Origin: an uncultured Woeseiaceae bacterium
GTDB lineage: Bacteria > Pseudomonadota > Gammaproteobacteria > Steroidobacterales > Woeseiaceae
Length of the DNA stretch: 6,478 nt
Direction: 5' to 3'
Assembly (NCBI GenBank): GCA_945787435.1
Contig: CALZHX010000160.1
Location: 1-6,478 of the forward strand
Shown: piece after piece, positions 1 through 6,478 of the stretch
Layout of the letters: the number at the start of each line of letters is the position of its first letter
How positions within the stretch are numbered: position 1 is the first letter of the stretch
Notes under the pieces: model-generated
Seen by the model: the letters and a program-made list of their open reading frames with translations, nothing else
Told to the model about the DNA's origin: nothing
Databases searched by the model: none
Translations under genes and position numbers: made by a program

Positions 1-843
1 CTTGCCGTTCCGGTTGAGGAGCTCGTTAGAGATTCGGATCTGCAGGTATCGCCACAGGAAGTGCAGGAGAAGTTCGCGCAGCTGCGTGAATATGCGAATG
101 ACCCGGTGAATTTCGAACTGGCAATTAAAGATGCGATCGAAAACCTTCCGACCCGTTTTCCTGGCATGTTGGCAGCAATGTCATGGCACGACGTGCATTT
201 CATCAGCGATGATCCGGGCAAGAACGAGGGTGACCAGGGATTGGGTGGCGGAGGTGCGTCAACCAGTGACCTCATCGAAGCGGTAAGCCGGGCCGAGCAC
301 TCCGTCATGATTCAGTCGCCCTACCTGGTGCTGCCGAAAGGTGGCATCAAACTCTTGGCCGATCTCCACGACCGTGGTGTGAGAATCAGGATTTCGACTA
401 ACTCACTGGCGTCGACCGATAACCTCGCTGCGTTCGCCGGCTACTTCAGACAACGGAAGAGACTGCTGAATGCCGGCGTTGAGTTATATGAATACATGCC
501 GCATCCGCAGATCCAGGCGGATCTCGTGGAGCGCTACCCGCGCCTGGCCGACAAGAATCCTGTTTTCGCTATTCACGCCAAGAGCATGGTTATCGACGAT
601 CATAAGATTTTCATTGGCACGTTCAACCTGGACCCGCGTTCTGCGAATCTGAATACCGAAGTCGGCGTGTTGATTGAGAGTGAGTCGCTCGCCCTGGAGT
701 TGACCGGGAGTATCGAGCGCGACATGCGGCCGGAGAACAGCTGGCAAACAACGCATGAGTTCAATCCGGATCGCGAAGTGAGCCGCAGCAAGCGCCTCAC
801 GCTCGGGTTCATAAACCTGTTCCCGATCGAACCTATATTGTAA
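1..843 (+). CDS. Phospholipase D family protein, cardiolipin synthase C (ClsC/YmdC)-like, C-terminal part
   Basis: The frame is open from the first base, so the gene starts upstream; the GTG at 61 is just an internal codon. The visible 280 codons hold the second half of a two-HKD phospholipase D protein. The catalytic motif HxKx4D lies at visible codons 192-199 (H192, K194, D199), followed by GTFN at 206-209 and a DPRSANLNTE stretch. Before it are SPYLVLP and TNSLASTDN, then AGVELYEY, a pattern typical of ClsC/YmdC-type enzymes; the end FPIEPIL also fits. The family joins phospholipid head groups at the inner membrane to make cardiolipin; E. coli ClsC uses phosphatidylethanolamine as donor. 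The first HKD motif must lie upstream, and the window opens about where the linker after it is expected. A different PLD transferase activity cannot be excluded. The gene ends 10 bases from the convergent acyltransferase. Confidence 0.9.
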   Translation, partial: LAVPVEELVRDSDLQVSPQEVQEKFAQLREYANDPVNFELAIKDAIENLPTRFPGMLAAMSWHDVHFISDDPGKNEGDQGLGGGGASTSDLIEAVSRAEHSVMIQSPYLVLPKGGIKLLADLHDRGVRIRISTNSLASTDNLAAFAGYFRQRKRLLNAGVELYEYMPHPQIQADLVERYPRLADKNPVFAIHAKSMVIDDHKIFIGTFNLDPRSANLNTEVGVLIESESLALELTGSIERDMRPENSWQTTHEFNPDREVSRSKRLTLGFINLFPIEPIL

Positions 844-853
844 GCCGCGCTTG

Positions 854-2161
854 TTATCCCGATTTGAAGCCGTGCAATAAGCCGCTTAGCCAGGACCCGG
901 CAATCACTGTAAAGAACGCGATGATGTCGAGAAACGGCAATGGCGCGCTGCCGAATCCGAACAAGGCCAGGTACGCAACACCTACGCAGATCAAGAGCGC
1001 GCCGCCCACCTGACGAGCAGCGGGCGGTATGGGGCTGTCGGCCGGTCGCGCACGGCGTTCGAGAGGCGACAAGGCTAGCGTGAGCGGCAACAGGATCGCG
1101 TACAGAACGCCAATCCAGACTGGACGAGTGATCCACCATTCGAATGTTCCCGGCTCTGTGCGCAGCCCAAAACCATCCGCCATGTAGCACAGGGCGACAA
1201 CAACGATCATGACGGTGATGTGCCACAAGTAAAGCGTCATGATCATACTGTTGATCAGTACTGTCGCGGCCCACACGCGAACATTGGAAAGAAACTTGCG
1301 CATTGGCGCTTCGATCGCGAGCAGCAGCCCGAACTGGAACACGCCGAGGGCAAACAGCGTCATTTTTGGCGGTAACGTATTGCTTAGCCCTTCGTCAGGT
1401 GAACCGACCATGGCAAACGGATACGGGCCTTTAAATATAAGCAGCCACAACACGCCAAAACCCAGTGCTGAGTACATAAGAAGCCGGGCAGGGCTGCCGA
1501 GGCGGCCGTCGCGCCAGGCAAAGCCCAGGTGATGAACGGAAAGCCAGACCCAGAAGTAGTTGGTCCAGCCGAGCCACTCCATATCGGCCGTAAAAAATGC
1601 GGCATCGACGAGGGCGCCAGCCGCGACGAAGCCAAACAGCGATGCAAATCCCCAACGCTGCCAGGCTTTGTAGGTCAGCGGAGCAAGAAGAACGATGGCA
1701 ATGTAGATCGCGAGGAACCAGGTGGGGATTAGTGCACCACGAGACGCGAGGCGGGTGATATCGCCACTGACGCCAAAGAAGTACAGCAATGTGGCTAGTA
1801 CGCCCCAGCCGAGGAGCAAAGCGAGCAGCGGCGTAACGAGTCGGTGAAGGCGGGTCGCGAGCCAACCGGCGTAGCCCACACCGCGTCGCTTCGCACTTTC
1901 AAGCGATACAGCATTCGCGTAACCGCCGACAATGAAGAATATCGGCATCACCTGGAAAAGCCAGGTAAGCCACTGAGTGCGCGGTCGGAGTTCGAGCAAG
2001 TCACCCGGAATGAGTGTGCCGTCCTGGTACCAGGCCGCAGCCACCAGCCAGTGACCGGTAACGACCATGAGAATTGACACTGCTCGAAGAAAATCGACGT
2101 ACCGGTTTCGTTCCGGGGGAGTCGATCCCGCCATTTCTACTGCACGCGTCCAAATGCTCAT
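854..2161 (-). CDS. Acyltransferase 3 family integral membrane protein
   Basis: A 435-residue, strongly hydrophobic protein. The N-terminus has the acyltransferase-3 signature: R20, D23 and R26 in NRYVDFLRA, then the likely catalytic H37 in VVTGHW. About ten to twelve membrane segments are visible, roughly at 27-43, 63-84, 108-130, 144-163, 171-190, 199-214, 226-243, 267-284, 297-326, 346-365, 386-404 and 409-429. Further subgroup-like motifs are QVMPIFFIVGGYANA (70-84), HHLGFAWRDG (210-219), SNTLPPK (260-266) and LYLWH (310-314). The family moves acyl groups, often acetyl, onto sugars of polysaccharides, O-antigen or peptidoglycan at the inner membrane; the acceptor here is unknown. There is no fused SGNH domain. 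The ATG at 2161 is taken as start because it gives the longest N-terminus, but no good ribosome binding site precedes it. The ATG at codon 10 (2134) is also possible and keeps all motifs. Convergent with the phospholipase gene, divergent from the receptor. Confidence 0.9.
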   Translation of the reverse strand: MSIWTRAVEMAGSTPPERNRYVDFLRAVSILMVVTGHWLVAAAWYQDGTLIPGDLLELRPRTQWLTWLFQVMPIFFIVGGYANAVSLESAKRRGVGYAGWLATRLHRLVTPLLALLLGWGVLATLLYFFGVSGDITRLASRGALIPTWFLAIYIAIVLLAPLTYKAWQRWGFASLFGFVAAGALVDAAFFTADMEWLGWTNYFWVWLSVHHLGFAWRDGRLGSPARLLMYSALGFGVLWLLIFKGPYPFAMVGSPDEGLSNTLPPKMTLFALGVFQFGLLLAIEAPMRKFLSNVRVWAATVLINSMIMTLYLWHITVMIVVVALCYMADGFGLRTEPGTFEWWITRPVWIGVLYAILLPLTLALSPLERRARPADSPIPPAARQVGGALLICVGVAYLALFGFGSAPLPFLDIIAFFTVIAGSWLSGLLHGFKSG

Positions 2162-2320
2162 GGCGCAAGGGTAGCACCCATCCCGGCCCTATGTGATCGC
2201 GAAACCAAAGTAAGTAGTTTTCCTCCTATTTGTCAGATTGGCGCTGAGAGAGACTGACCGGGTTATTAGGGGAGCTCCGTCTGTATTTCTATACCCCCGC
2301 CGCTCCCCAGGACTGTGTTC

Positions 2321-2340
2321 GGCTCGGGTCTTACTGAGCC
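2321..2340 (+). other. Small hairpin in the receptor's presumed 5' leader
   Basis: GGCTC (2321-2325) pairs with GAGCC (2336-2340). A G-U wobble and one more G-C pair extend this to a 7-pair stem around the loop GTCTTA. It ends 41 bases before the receptor ATG and leaves the Shine-Dalgarno sequence free. No T-run follows, so it is not a terminator. It could affect leader stability or be chance. Confidence 0.3.
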
Positions 2341-2366
2341 TGACGCCATGTAAGCAGCACTTTTGT

Positions 2367-2373
2367 GGGGAGA
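2367..2373 (+). promoter_or_regulatory. Ribosome binding site that fixes the TonB-dependent receptor start
   Basis: GGGGAGA lies 8 bases before the ATG at 2382. This good Shine-Dalgarno match, together with the signal peptide that begins at that ATG, decides the start. The frame is open back to a TTG at 2238, but those 48 extra codons encode nothing resembling a receptor N-terminus. Confidence 0.8.
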
Positions 2374-2381
2374 CAATTCAA

Positions 2382-5300
2382 ATGAAACCTATTCCAATTA
2401 CCCGGTTTGCTATTGCGGCTGCTGTCTCAATAGCAATGGCAGGGCCCCTTTGGGCCCAAACTGCTGAGGATGCCGATGACGGTACAGCGATCGAGGAGAT
2501 TTTTGTTACCGGCTCACGCCTGGCTCGAGATAGTTTTAACGTATCTACACCGTTGGTGAGCCTGGACGCCGAGGCAATCCAGGATGCTGGTATTGGCAAC
2601 ATCGCGCAGATCCTGATCGACGAAGTACCGGCGCTGTTCGAATCATCCAGCAACATGAATACGCAATCCAGTATTGGGTCAACCGGTCTGACGACAATGA
2701 ACCTGAGGCAACTGGGTTCCAACAGGACACTGACTCTTATTGATGGTCGTCGCACCGTCTCCAACACTTACAGTGGCAACTACGTCAGCCTCAACACTAT
2801 TCCACGGGGCATGATCGAACGAGTCGAGGTTGTTACGGGTGGATCTTCAGCGACCTATGGTTCAGATGCTGTTGCTGGTGTGGTGAATATCATCACGCAG
2901 CAGGACCAGGAAGGCTTCAGCTTTTATGCGCGTGGCGGCCAGACGTCTGAAGGCGGGGGTGAAGAATTTACCTTGAATGCGGACTATGGACTGAACTTTG
3001 CTGACGGGCGTGGCTACTTTTTCGCCGGCGTGACCTACGACGAAGAAATGGGTATTGATAATAAAGACCGTAGTCGCGCACAGATCGAAGCCGATTTCGA
3101 CTACAACACCACACTCTTATGCAATGAGATGCAGACAGAGACAGGCGATCAGTGCATGCGCGATATCGCGTCAAAATCGCTCTGGCGGGATCGCAGTGAC
3201 GGCACTGCCGGTGGCGTTTTCTCGGAAAGCAGTGGAGCCTGGTGGTTCGATGAAAGTGGCTTGAACACAGGTTTTGAAGAAGAGCGGGACGGTCTATTCA
3301 GCAGAGTATGGGATGTAATCCTTGTTCCGAACGATACTCTGGCAGCCGCTGCCAAACTCAATTATGACTTTACGGACAGAACGACGGGTTACTTTCAGCT
3401 CCAGTACAGCAAGAACAAGTCGTTCAACTTCAAATCGCCAGAAGACGATAGCGAAGCCAGTGACGTTGCAATTATTGATCCGGTAACCGGGTTGCCTGGT
3501 GAAATCAGGCCTGGACACATCGCGTGCGATAACCCGTTTATTCCGGCCGCAATGCGGGACGCCGATGGCGATGGCATCGATGATGCCGCGTTTATCGCGG
3601 GATGGAATGGAGATTGGGACCGTCGCTTCTTCGAAGTCGGCAATATAACGACGGACAATGATCGCACTACCTGGCGTAGCTGGGCAGGGTTGCAGGGCAG
3701 CATGCTTGACGACAAGTGGGACTGGGATGTCTCCGTCGGTTATGGCCATTTCGAACAGGTCCTGATTCGATCGAACGAACTTGACGTTCGCAAGGTGAGC
3801 CAGGCGCTTGATGCATCAATTGATCCAGTAACTAACGAACCTGTTTGCAATGACCCGGCAGCTGTAACAGCGGGCTGTGTGCCATTGAATCTCTTCGGTG
3901 TAGGTTCGATCACGCCGGATATGGCCGATTGGATTCGTTACACGCCAAGACTCAATCCCAACGTCGAACAGATCAATTTCCTTGCTTTCATGTCTGGCGA
4001 CCTGTTTGATATGCCGGCCGGCACGGTCGGTGCAGTCTTTGGCGTAGAGTATCGCGAAGACGATATGGAAATGCTGGCCGATGACGGATCTAATTACGGC
4101 GGCATCACCTATAACATCGTTCCGGATATCATCGGTAGCATGGACGTGGCGGAGATCTTCACAGAGTTCTCGTTCCCGCTGGCCGAGAGTGTGACAGCTG
4201 ATCTTTCCTTGCGAGTTGCAGACTACAGCCATGAGAACATCAGTACGGTTTTCAGCTATACAGCCGGCCTGATGTGGGAAATCGCGGAAGGGTACAGTTT
4301 CCGTGCAAACATTGCCCGTGCGCAACGTGCACCGGATCTTACCGAGCTCTTTTCTCCCGAGCGTGGTGACTATGATAGCTACACGGACATCTGTGACGAA
4401 GTTTCGGCCACATCAACTGAAAACGGCCACGATAACTGTCGATTGGAACCCGCAATTGCGGCGGCCATCGCCAATGATCCGACATTTGTTTTCGCAGATG
4501 ACAACAATGGCTATTCGCCGAGCGCGGGTAACCCGGATCTTTTCGAGGAAACGGCCGATACGTATACCGTCGGTTTTAGTATTGCGCCGGAATTCCTCGA
4601 GGGCTTCCAACTTGCTATCGATTACTACGACATCAGCATTGACGATGCGATTATTAGCGTTGGCAATGAAGAGATTATGAAGCAGTGCTACAACTCGTCT
4701 GTGACGCTGGGTGATCCGAATACATTTTGTGATGATATCGATCGCGATAGTGAAGGACAGATCATCAGGATTCTGCAACGTGAGTTCAATCTCAATGAGC
4801 TGAGTACGAGTGGAGTCGATTTTGCTCTGGACTGGGTATGGGATGTTGGAGCGGGCGACCTGCAACTCACAGCAAATTGGACGCATATCATTTCTCACGA
4901 AGAGGAATTTCAGGGTAATGACGGTCCTGAGTTCGTTGACCTCAACAACACACTCGATTTCGGCATTTTTGAAGACGTTGCCACAACATCTCTCGCCTGG
5001 AGAACCGGCGATTGGCGTGTTCGCTGGCGTGTCCTGTACAAGGGCCCCGTCGTAGATCACCACGATCGTGTCGAGGACTACAAAGAGCGCTTCGCTACGA
5101 ACGATGCACGGTGTGCTGCTGGCGACCCTGCCTGCGTAACAAATCCGGAAGTGCCGAAGTACCTATACTATCCGTCTTACACGCGGCACGATTTGTCGGT
5201 CAATTACAATATGCCAATGCAGGGCGGTACAAACTTGAACATTTTCGGCGGTGTCAAGAACATGTTTGACAAAGACCCGTTCGTTCCTCGCACAGGCGAT

Positions 5301-5396
5301 GCGTATGAAGGCGGCATTGGTAACTACGACAGCAAGTTCGGAGGCGGAATTGGTCGCTTCTATTTCGTAGGCGCTGAAATGCGGTTTGGTGGTTAG
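2382..5396 (+). CDS. TonB-dependent outer-membrane receptor
   Basis: A 1004-residue protein. Residues 1-26 form a signal peptide (K2, R8, a hydrophobic run, then GPLWAQ). A TonB-box-like segment IEEIFVTGSR lies at 37-46. The plug domain covers about 50-175, with NLRQLGSNRTLTLIDGRR (107-124) and VEVVTGGSSATYGSDAVAG (148-166). The rest is the beta-barrel, with the typical RAQRAPDLTELFSPE (646-660), GNPDLFEETADTY (716-728) and GGVKNMFDKDPF (956-967). Such proteins import scarce ligands across the outer membrane with energy from TonB-ExbB-ExbD. The ligand cannot be read from the sequence; nothing specifically indicates siderophore, B12 or glycan. Ten of eleven cysteines sit in five short-spaced pairs, likely loop disulfides. 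A DxDxDGxxD motif lies at 393-401. The protein ends in RFGG rather than on an aromatic residue. The stop is doubled (TAG TAA, 5394-5399). A phosphatase frame overlaps the end, suggesting an operon. Confidence 0.95.
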   Translation: MKPIPITRFAIAAAVSIAMAGPLWAQTAEDADDGTAIEEIFVTGSRLARDSFNVSTPLVSLDAEAIQDAGIGNIAQILIDEVPALFESSSNMNTQSSIGSTGLTTMNLRQLGSNRTLTLIDGRRTVSNTYSGNYVSLNTIPRGMIERVEVVTGGSSATYGSDAVAGVVNIITQQDQEGFSFYARGGQTSEGGGEEFTLNADYGLNFADGRGYFFAGVTYDEEMGIDNKDRSRAQIEADFDYNTTLLCNEMQTETGDQCMRDIASKSLWRDRSDGTAGGVFSESSGAWWFDESGLNTGFEEERDGLFSRVWDVILVPNDTLAAAAKLNYDFTDRTTGYFQLQYSKNKSFNFKSPEDDSEASDVAIIDPVTGLPGEIRPGHIACDNPFIPAAMRDADGDGIDDAAFIAGWNGDWDRRFFEVGNITTDNDRTTWRSWAGLQGSMLDDKWDWDVSVGYGHFEQVLIRSNELDVRKVSQALDASIDPVTNEPVCNDPAAVTAGCVPLNLFGVGSITPDMADWIRYTPRLNPNVEQINFLAFMSGDLFDMPAGTVGAVFGVEYREDDMEMLADDGSNYGGITYNIVPDIIGSMDVAEIFTEFSFPLAESVTADLSLRVADYSHENISTVFSYTAGLMWEIAEGYSFRANIARAQRAPDLTELFSPERGDYDSYTDICDEVSATSTENGHDNCRLEPAIAAAIANDPTFVFADDNNGYSPSAGNPDLFEETADTYTVGFSIAPEFLEGFQLAIDYYDISIDDAIISVGNEEIMKQCYNSSVTLGDPNTFCDDIDRDSEGQIIRILQREFNLNELSTSGVDFALDWVWDVGAGDLQLTANWTHIISHEEEFQGNDGPEFVDLNNTLDFGIFEDVATTSLAWRTGDWRVRWRVLYKGPVVDHHDRVEDYKERFATNDARCAAGDPACVTNPEVPKYLYYPSYTRHDLSVNYNMPMQGGTNLNIFGGVKNMFDKDPFVPRTGDAYEGGIGNYDSKFGGGIGRFYFVGAEMRFGG

Positions 5397-6478
5397 TAAG
5401 ATAAAAAGAAGAAGCAACAGAAAGACGCGAACCAGCCCGGCTATTGGGCTGGTTCCGTTTCTGCTTGGCCTGTTCCTGCCGCTAACCCTGGCACAAGCAG
5501 ATGAATGGCATTTCTCGGGCGTCGAGCGAATCGTCGCAGTCAGCGATATTCACGGTGCCTATGATGCGCTGATTGAGACGCTCCAGGTGGCTGAGGTCAT
5601 TGATGAAGATCTTGCCTGGAGCGGTGGCGAGACACATTTCGTGGTGACTGGCGATTTGCTTGATCGCGGCCCCGATTCGCGGCTGGTAATGGACCTCATT
5701 ATGCGGCTTGAGCTCGAAGCGCCACTGGCGGGTGGCCGTGTGCATCAACTGATAGGCAATCACGAGGTCATGAACCTGACCGGCGATCTGCGCTACGTGG
5801 CCAATGAGGAATACGCCGCGTTTCTCGACATGGAGTCAGAAGAGGAACGCGAGTACTGGTACAAACGTTATCGTCGTGACTACCCTGCGGACAGCGATGA
5901 CGACGCGGTACGCTGGCAATTCGACGAGCGAGCACCGCCCGGATATTTCGGGCATCGCAAGGCATTCCGCTACGACGGTCCTTACGGCAAGTGGCTCCTG
6001 CAAAAGCCCATCATGGTCGTCATCAACGATACGGTGTTCGTGCACGGTGGAATTCCGCCGTTCGTGACCGAGCACGGTCTCGAAGGCGTAAACGGTGAGC
6101 TCAAGAAGGATCTTCACGACTTCCTGACCGCTCGAGCCGCGCTTGAGAACAACGCAGCCCTGAGTCCGTTGGACAGATTTAAGGAGATCCCGGAGCTACT
6201 GACCAAAAAGGCCAAGGCCGGACGGCTCCTCGATATTGAAATGCGAACCGTGCAGATGGCCATCGATCTGGCGAAATCTCCATTGCACGGCCCGGAAGGC
6301 CCGACCTGGTATCGCGGCACAGCAAGTTGCAATAGTCTCATCGAAAGTGATTCATTGAATGCCGCTCTTGATGTCGTCGGCGCAGAGCGCGTTGTCATCG
6401 GTCATACGGTGACGATCACGCGCCGCGTGCAGCAGCGCATGAATGGACGCATTGTCGAAATTGACACTGGCATGCTGA
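5389..6478 (+). CDS. Shewanella-like (SLP) PPP-family metallophosphatase, exported, 3' end cut by window
   Basis: This frame is open to the last base (363 full codons plus one base), so the C-terminus is missing; the terminal TGA is out of frame. PPP-family metal and catalytic motifs appear in order: SDIHG (D53, H55), GDLLDRG (D89, D92, R93), GNHE (N124, H125), VHGG (H219) and GHT (H339), then EIDTGM near the edge. HEVMNLTGDLRYV after GNHE and GPTWYRG are typical of Shewanella-like phosphatases, a branch whose studied members include protein tyrosine phosphatases; the substrate here is unknown. A signal peptide fits: basic residues 4-14, hydrophobic 18-34, then AQA before D38, so it should act in the periplasm. 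The GTG at 5389 is the best start, since no ATG precedes the metal motifs and the frame opens only at 5371 after a TAG. TTG at 5386 is an alternative. No clear ribosome binding site is visible, so translation may be coupled to the receptor, whose stop it overlaps by 8 bases. Confidence 0.85.
   Translation, partial: MVSKIKRRSNRKTRTSPAIGLVPFLLGLFLPLTLAQADEWHFSGVERIVAVSDIHGAYDALIETLQVAEVIDEDLAWSGGETHFVVTGDLLDRGPDSRLVMDLIMRLELEAPLAGGRVHQLIGNHEVMNLTGDLRYVANEEYAAFLDMESEEEREYWYKRYRRDYPADSDDDAVRWQFDERAPPGYFGHRKAFRYDGPYGKWLLQKPIMVVINDTVFVHGGIPPFVTEHGLEGVNGELKKDLHDFLTARAALENNAALSPLDRFKEIPELLTKKAKAGRLLDIEMRTVQMAIDLAKSPLHGPEGPTWYRGTASCNSLIESDSLNAALDVVGAERVVIGHTVTITRRVQQRMNGRIVEIDTGML
5429..5455 (+). terminator. 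Terminator-like hairpin between receptor stop and phosphatase body
   Basis: GAACCAGCCC (5429-5438) and GGGCTGGTTC (5446-5455) form a perfect 10-bp stem with the 7-base loop GGCTATT. It lies 32 bases after the receptor stop and follows an A-rich tract, a usual place and shape for a Rho-independent terminator. The sequence after it, CGTTTCTGCTT, is only partly T-rich, so termination should be incomplete if it happens. The same bases are coding for phosphatase codons 14-23 if that gene starts at 5389. It may be a leaky terminator or attenuator, or an mRNA-stabilising 3' structure for the receptor. Confidence 0.45.

Larger units (their letters stand above)
2162..2381. promoter_or_regulatory. Divergent intergenic region between acyltransferase and TonB-dependent receptor
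   Basis: The two flanking genes point away from each other, so promoters for both should lie in these 220 bases. No convincing -35/-10 pair was found by eye. TTGTCA at 2230-2235 resembles a -35 box but has no good -10 at 16-18 bases. CTATAC at 2289-2294 resembles a -10 box but has a poor -35 partner. GGAGCTCC at 2271-2278 is a perfect 8-base palindrome. No Fur-box-like AT-rich palindrome and no cobalamin-riboswitch-sized structure was recognised. The right end holds a small hairpin and the receptor's ribosome binding site. Confidence 0.5.

Noticed and set aside
841..885. Direct repeat TAAGCCGC at 841-848 and 878-885
   Set aside because: Only 8 bases, one copy at the phospholipase stop and one inside acyltransferase coding sequence; most likely chance.
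600..1274. 224-codon open frame on the - strand
   Set aside because: It spans the convergent junction, overlaps two genes with clear family motifs, and its product has no recognisable domain. It is a shadow frame.
1431..1865. 144-codon - strand frame within the acyltransferase
   Set aside because: It is an out-of-frame reading of the same strand as the acyltransferase, rich in Arg, Pro and Cys without domain signal.
2238..2381. Upstream extension of the receptor frame to a TTG at 2238 (48 extra codons)
   Set aside because: The extension has no ribosome binding site of note and would put the signal peptide 48 residues inside the protein. The ATG at 2382 has a good Shine-Dalgarno and starts a normal signal peptide.
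2162..2381. Fur box or cobalamin riboswitch ahead of the receptor
   Set aside because: Looked for because TonB receptors are often so regulated. No AT-rich Fur-like palindrome is seen, and the leader is too short and lacks the conserved features of a cobalamin riboswitch.
4413..5063. 216-codon open frame antisense to the receptor
   Set aside because: It lies wholly inside the well-supported receptor gene, has no recognisable motif and no ribosome binding site; antisense frames this long are common opposite coding sequence of this composition.
5482..6398. Several short frames on both strands across the phosphatase
   Set aside because: The + strand frame with ordered SDIHG, GDLLDRG, GNHE, VHGG and GHT motifs explains this whole region; the others have no motifs.

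Overview
The window carries four protein-coding genes, two of them cut by its edges. It looks like a Gram-negative proteobacterium, most likely a gammaproteobacterium. There is an outer-membrane TonB-dependent receptor, a cardiolipin-synthase-like phospholipase D protein of the ClsC type, and a periplasmic-type phosphatase with a Sec signal peptide. No gene pins down the genus, so the taxonomy is inference. No mobile element, CRISPR array, tRNA or rRNA was seen.

Left part (1-2161): the C-terminal part of a ClsC/YmdC-like phospholipase D protein on the + strand, carrying the second HKD motif, runs in from upstream. It meets a 435-residue multi-pass acyltransferase-3 family protein on the - strand, with only 10 bases between the two stops. 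Both are envelope-modifying membrane functions, but the convergent layout means they are not one operon.

Middle (2162-2381): a 220-base divergent intergenic region holds the upstream signals for the acyltransferase (leftward) and the receptor (rightward). A clear Shine-Dalgarno sequence fixes the receptor start at 2382. A small hairpin lies in its presumed leader.

Right part (2382-6478): a 1004-residue TonB-dependent receptor with signal peptide, TonB box, plug and barrel is followed by a Shewanella-like (SLP) PPP-family metallophosphatase. The phosphatase frame begins best at a GTG overlapping the receptor stop by 8 bases and is still open at the last base. The final three letters TGA are out of frame and are not its stop. 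A 10-bp perfect hairpin resembling a Rho-independent terminator lies 32 bases after the receptor stop, inside the sequence that would encode the phosphatase signal peptide.

Together the last two genes look like an envelope pair: a receptor importing an unknown ligand across the outer membrane and an exported phosphatase in the periplasm. Their order, overlap and intervening hairpin are the most interesting part of the window. The functional link between them is inference.
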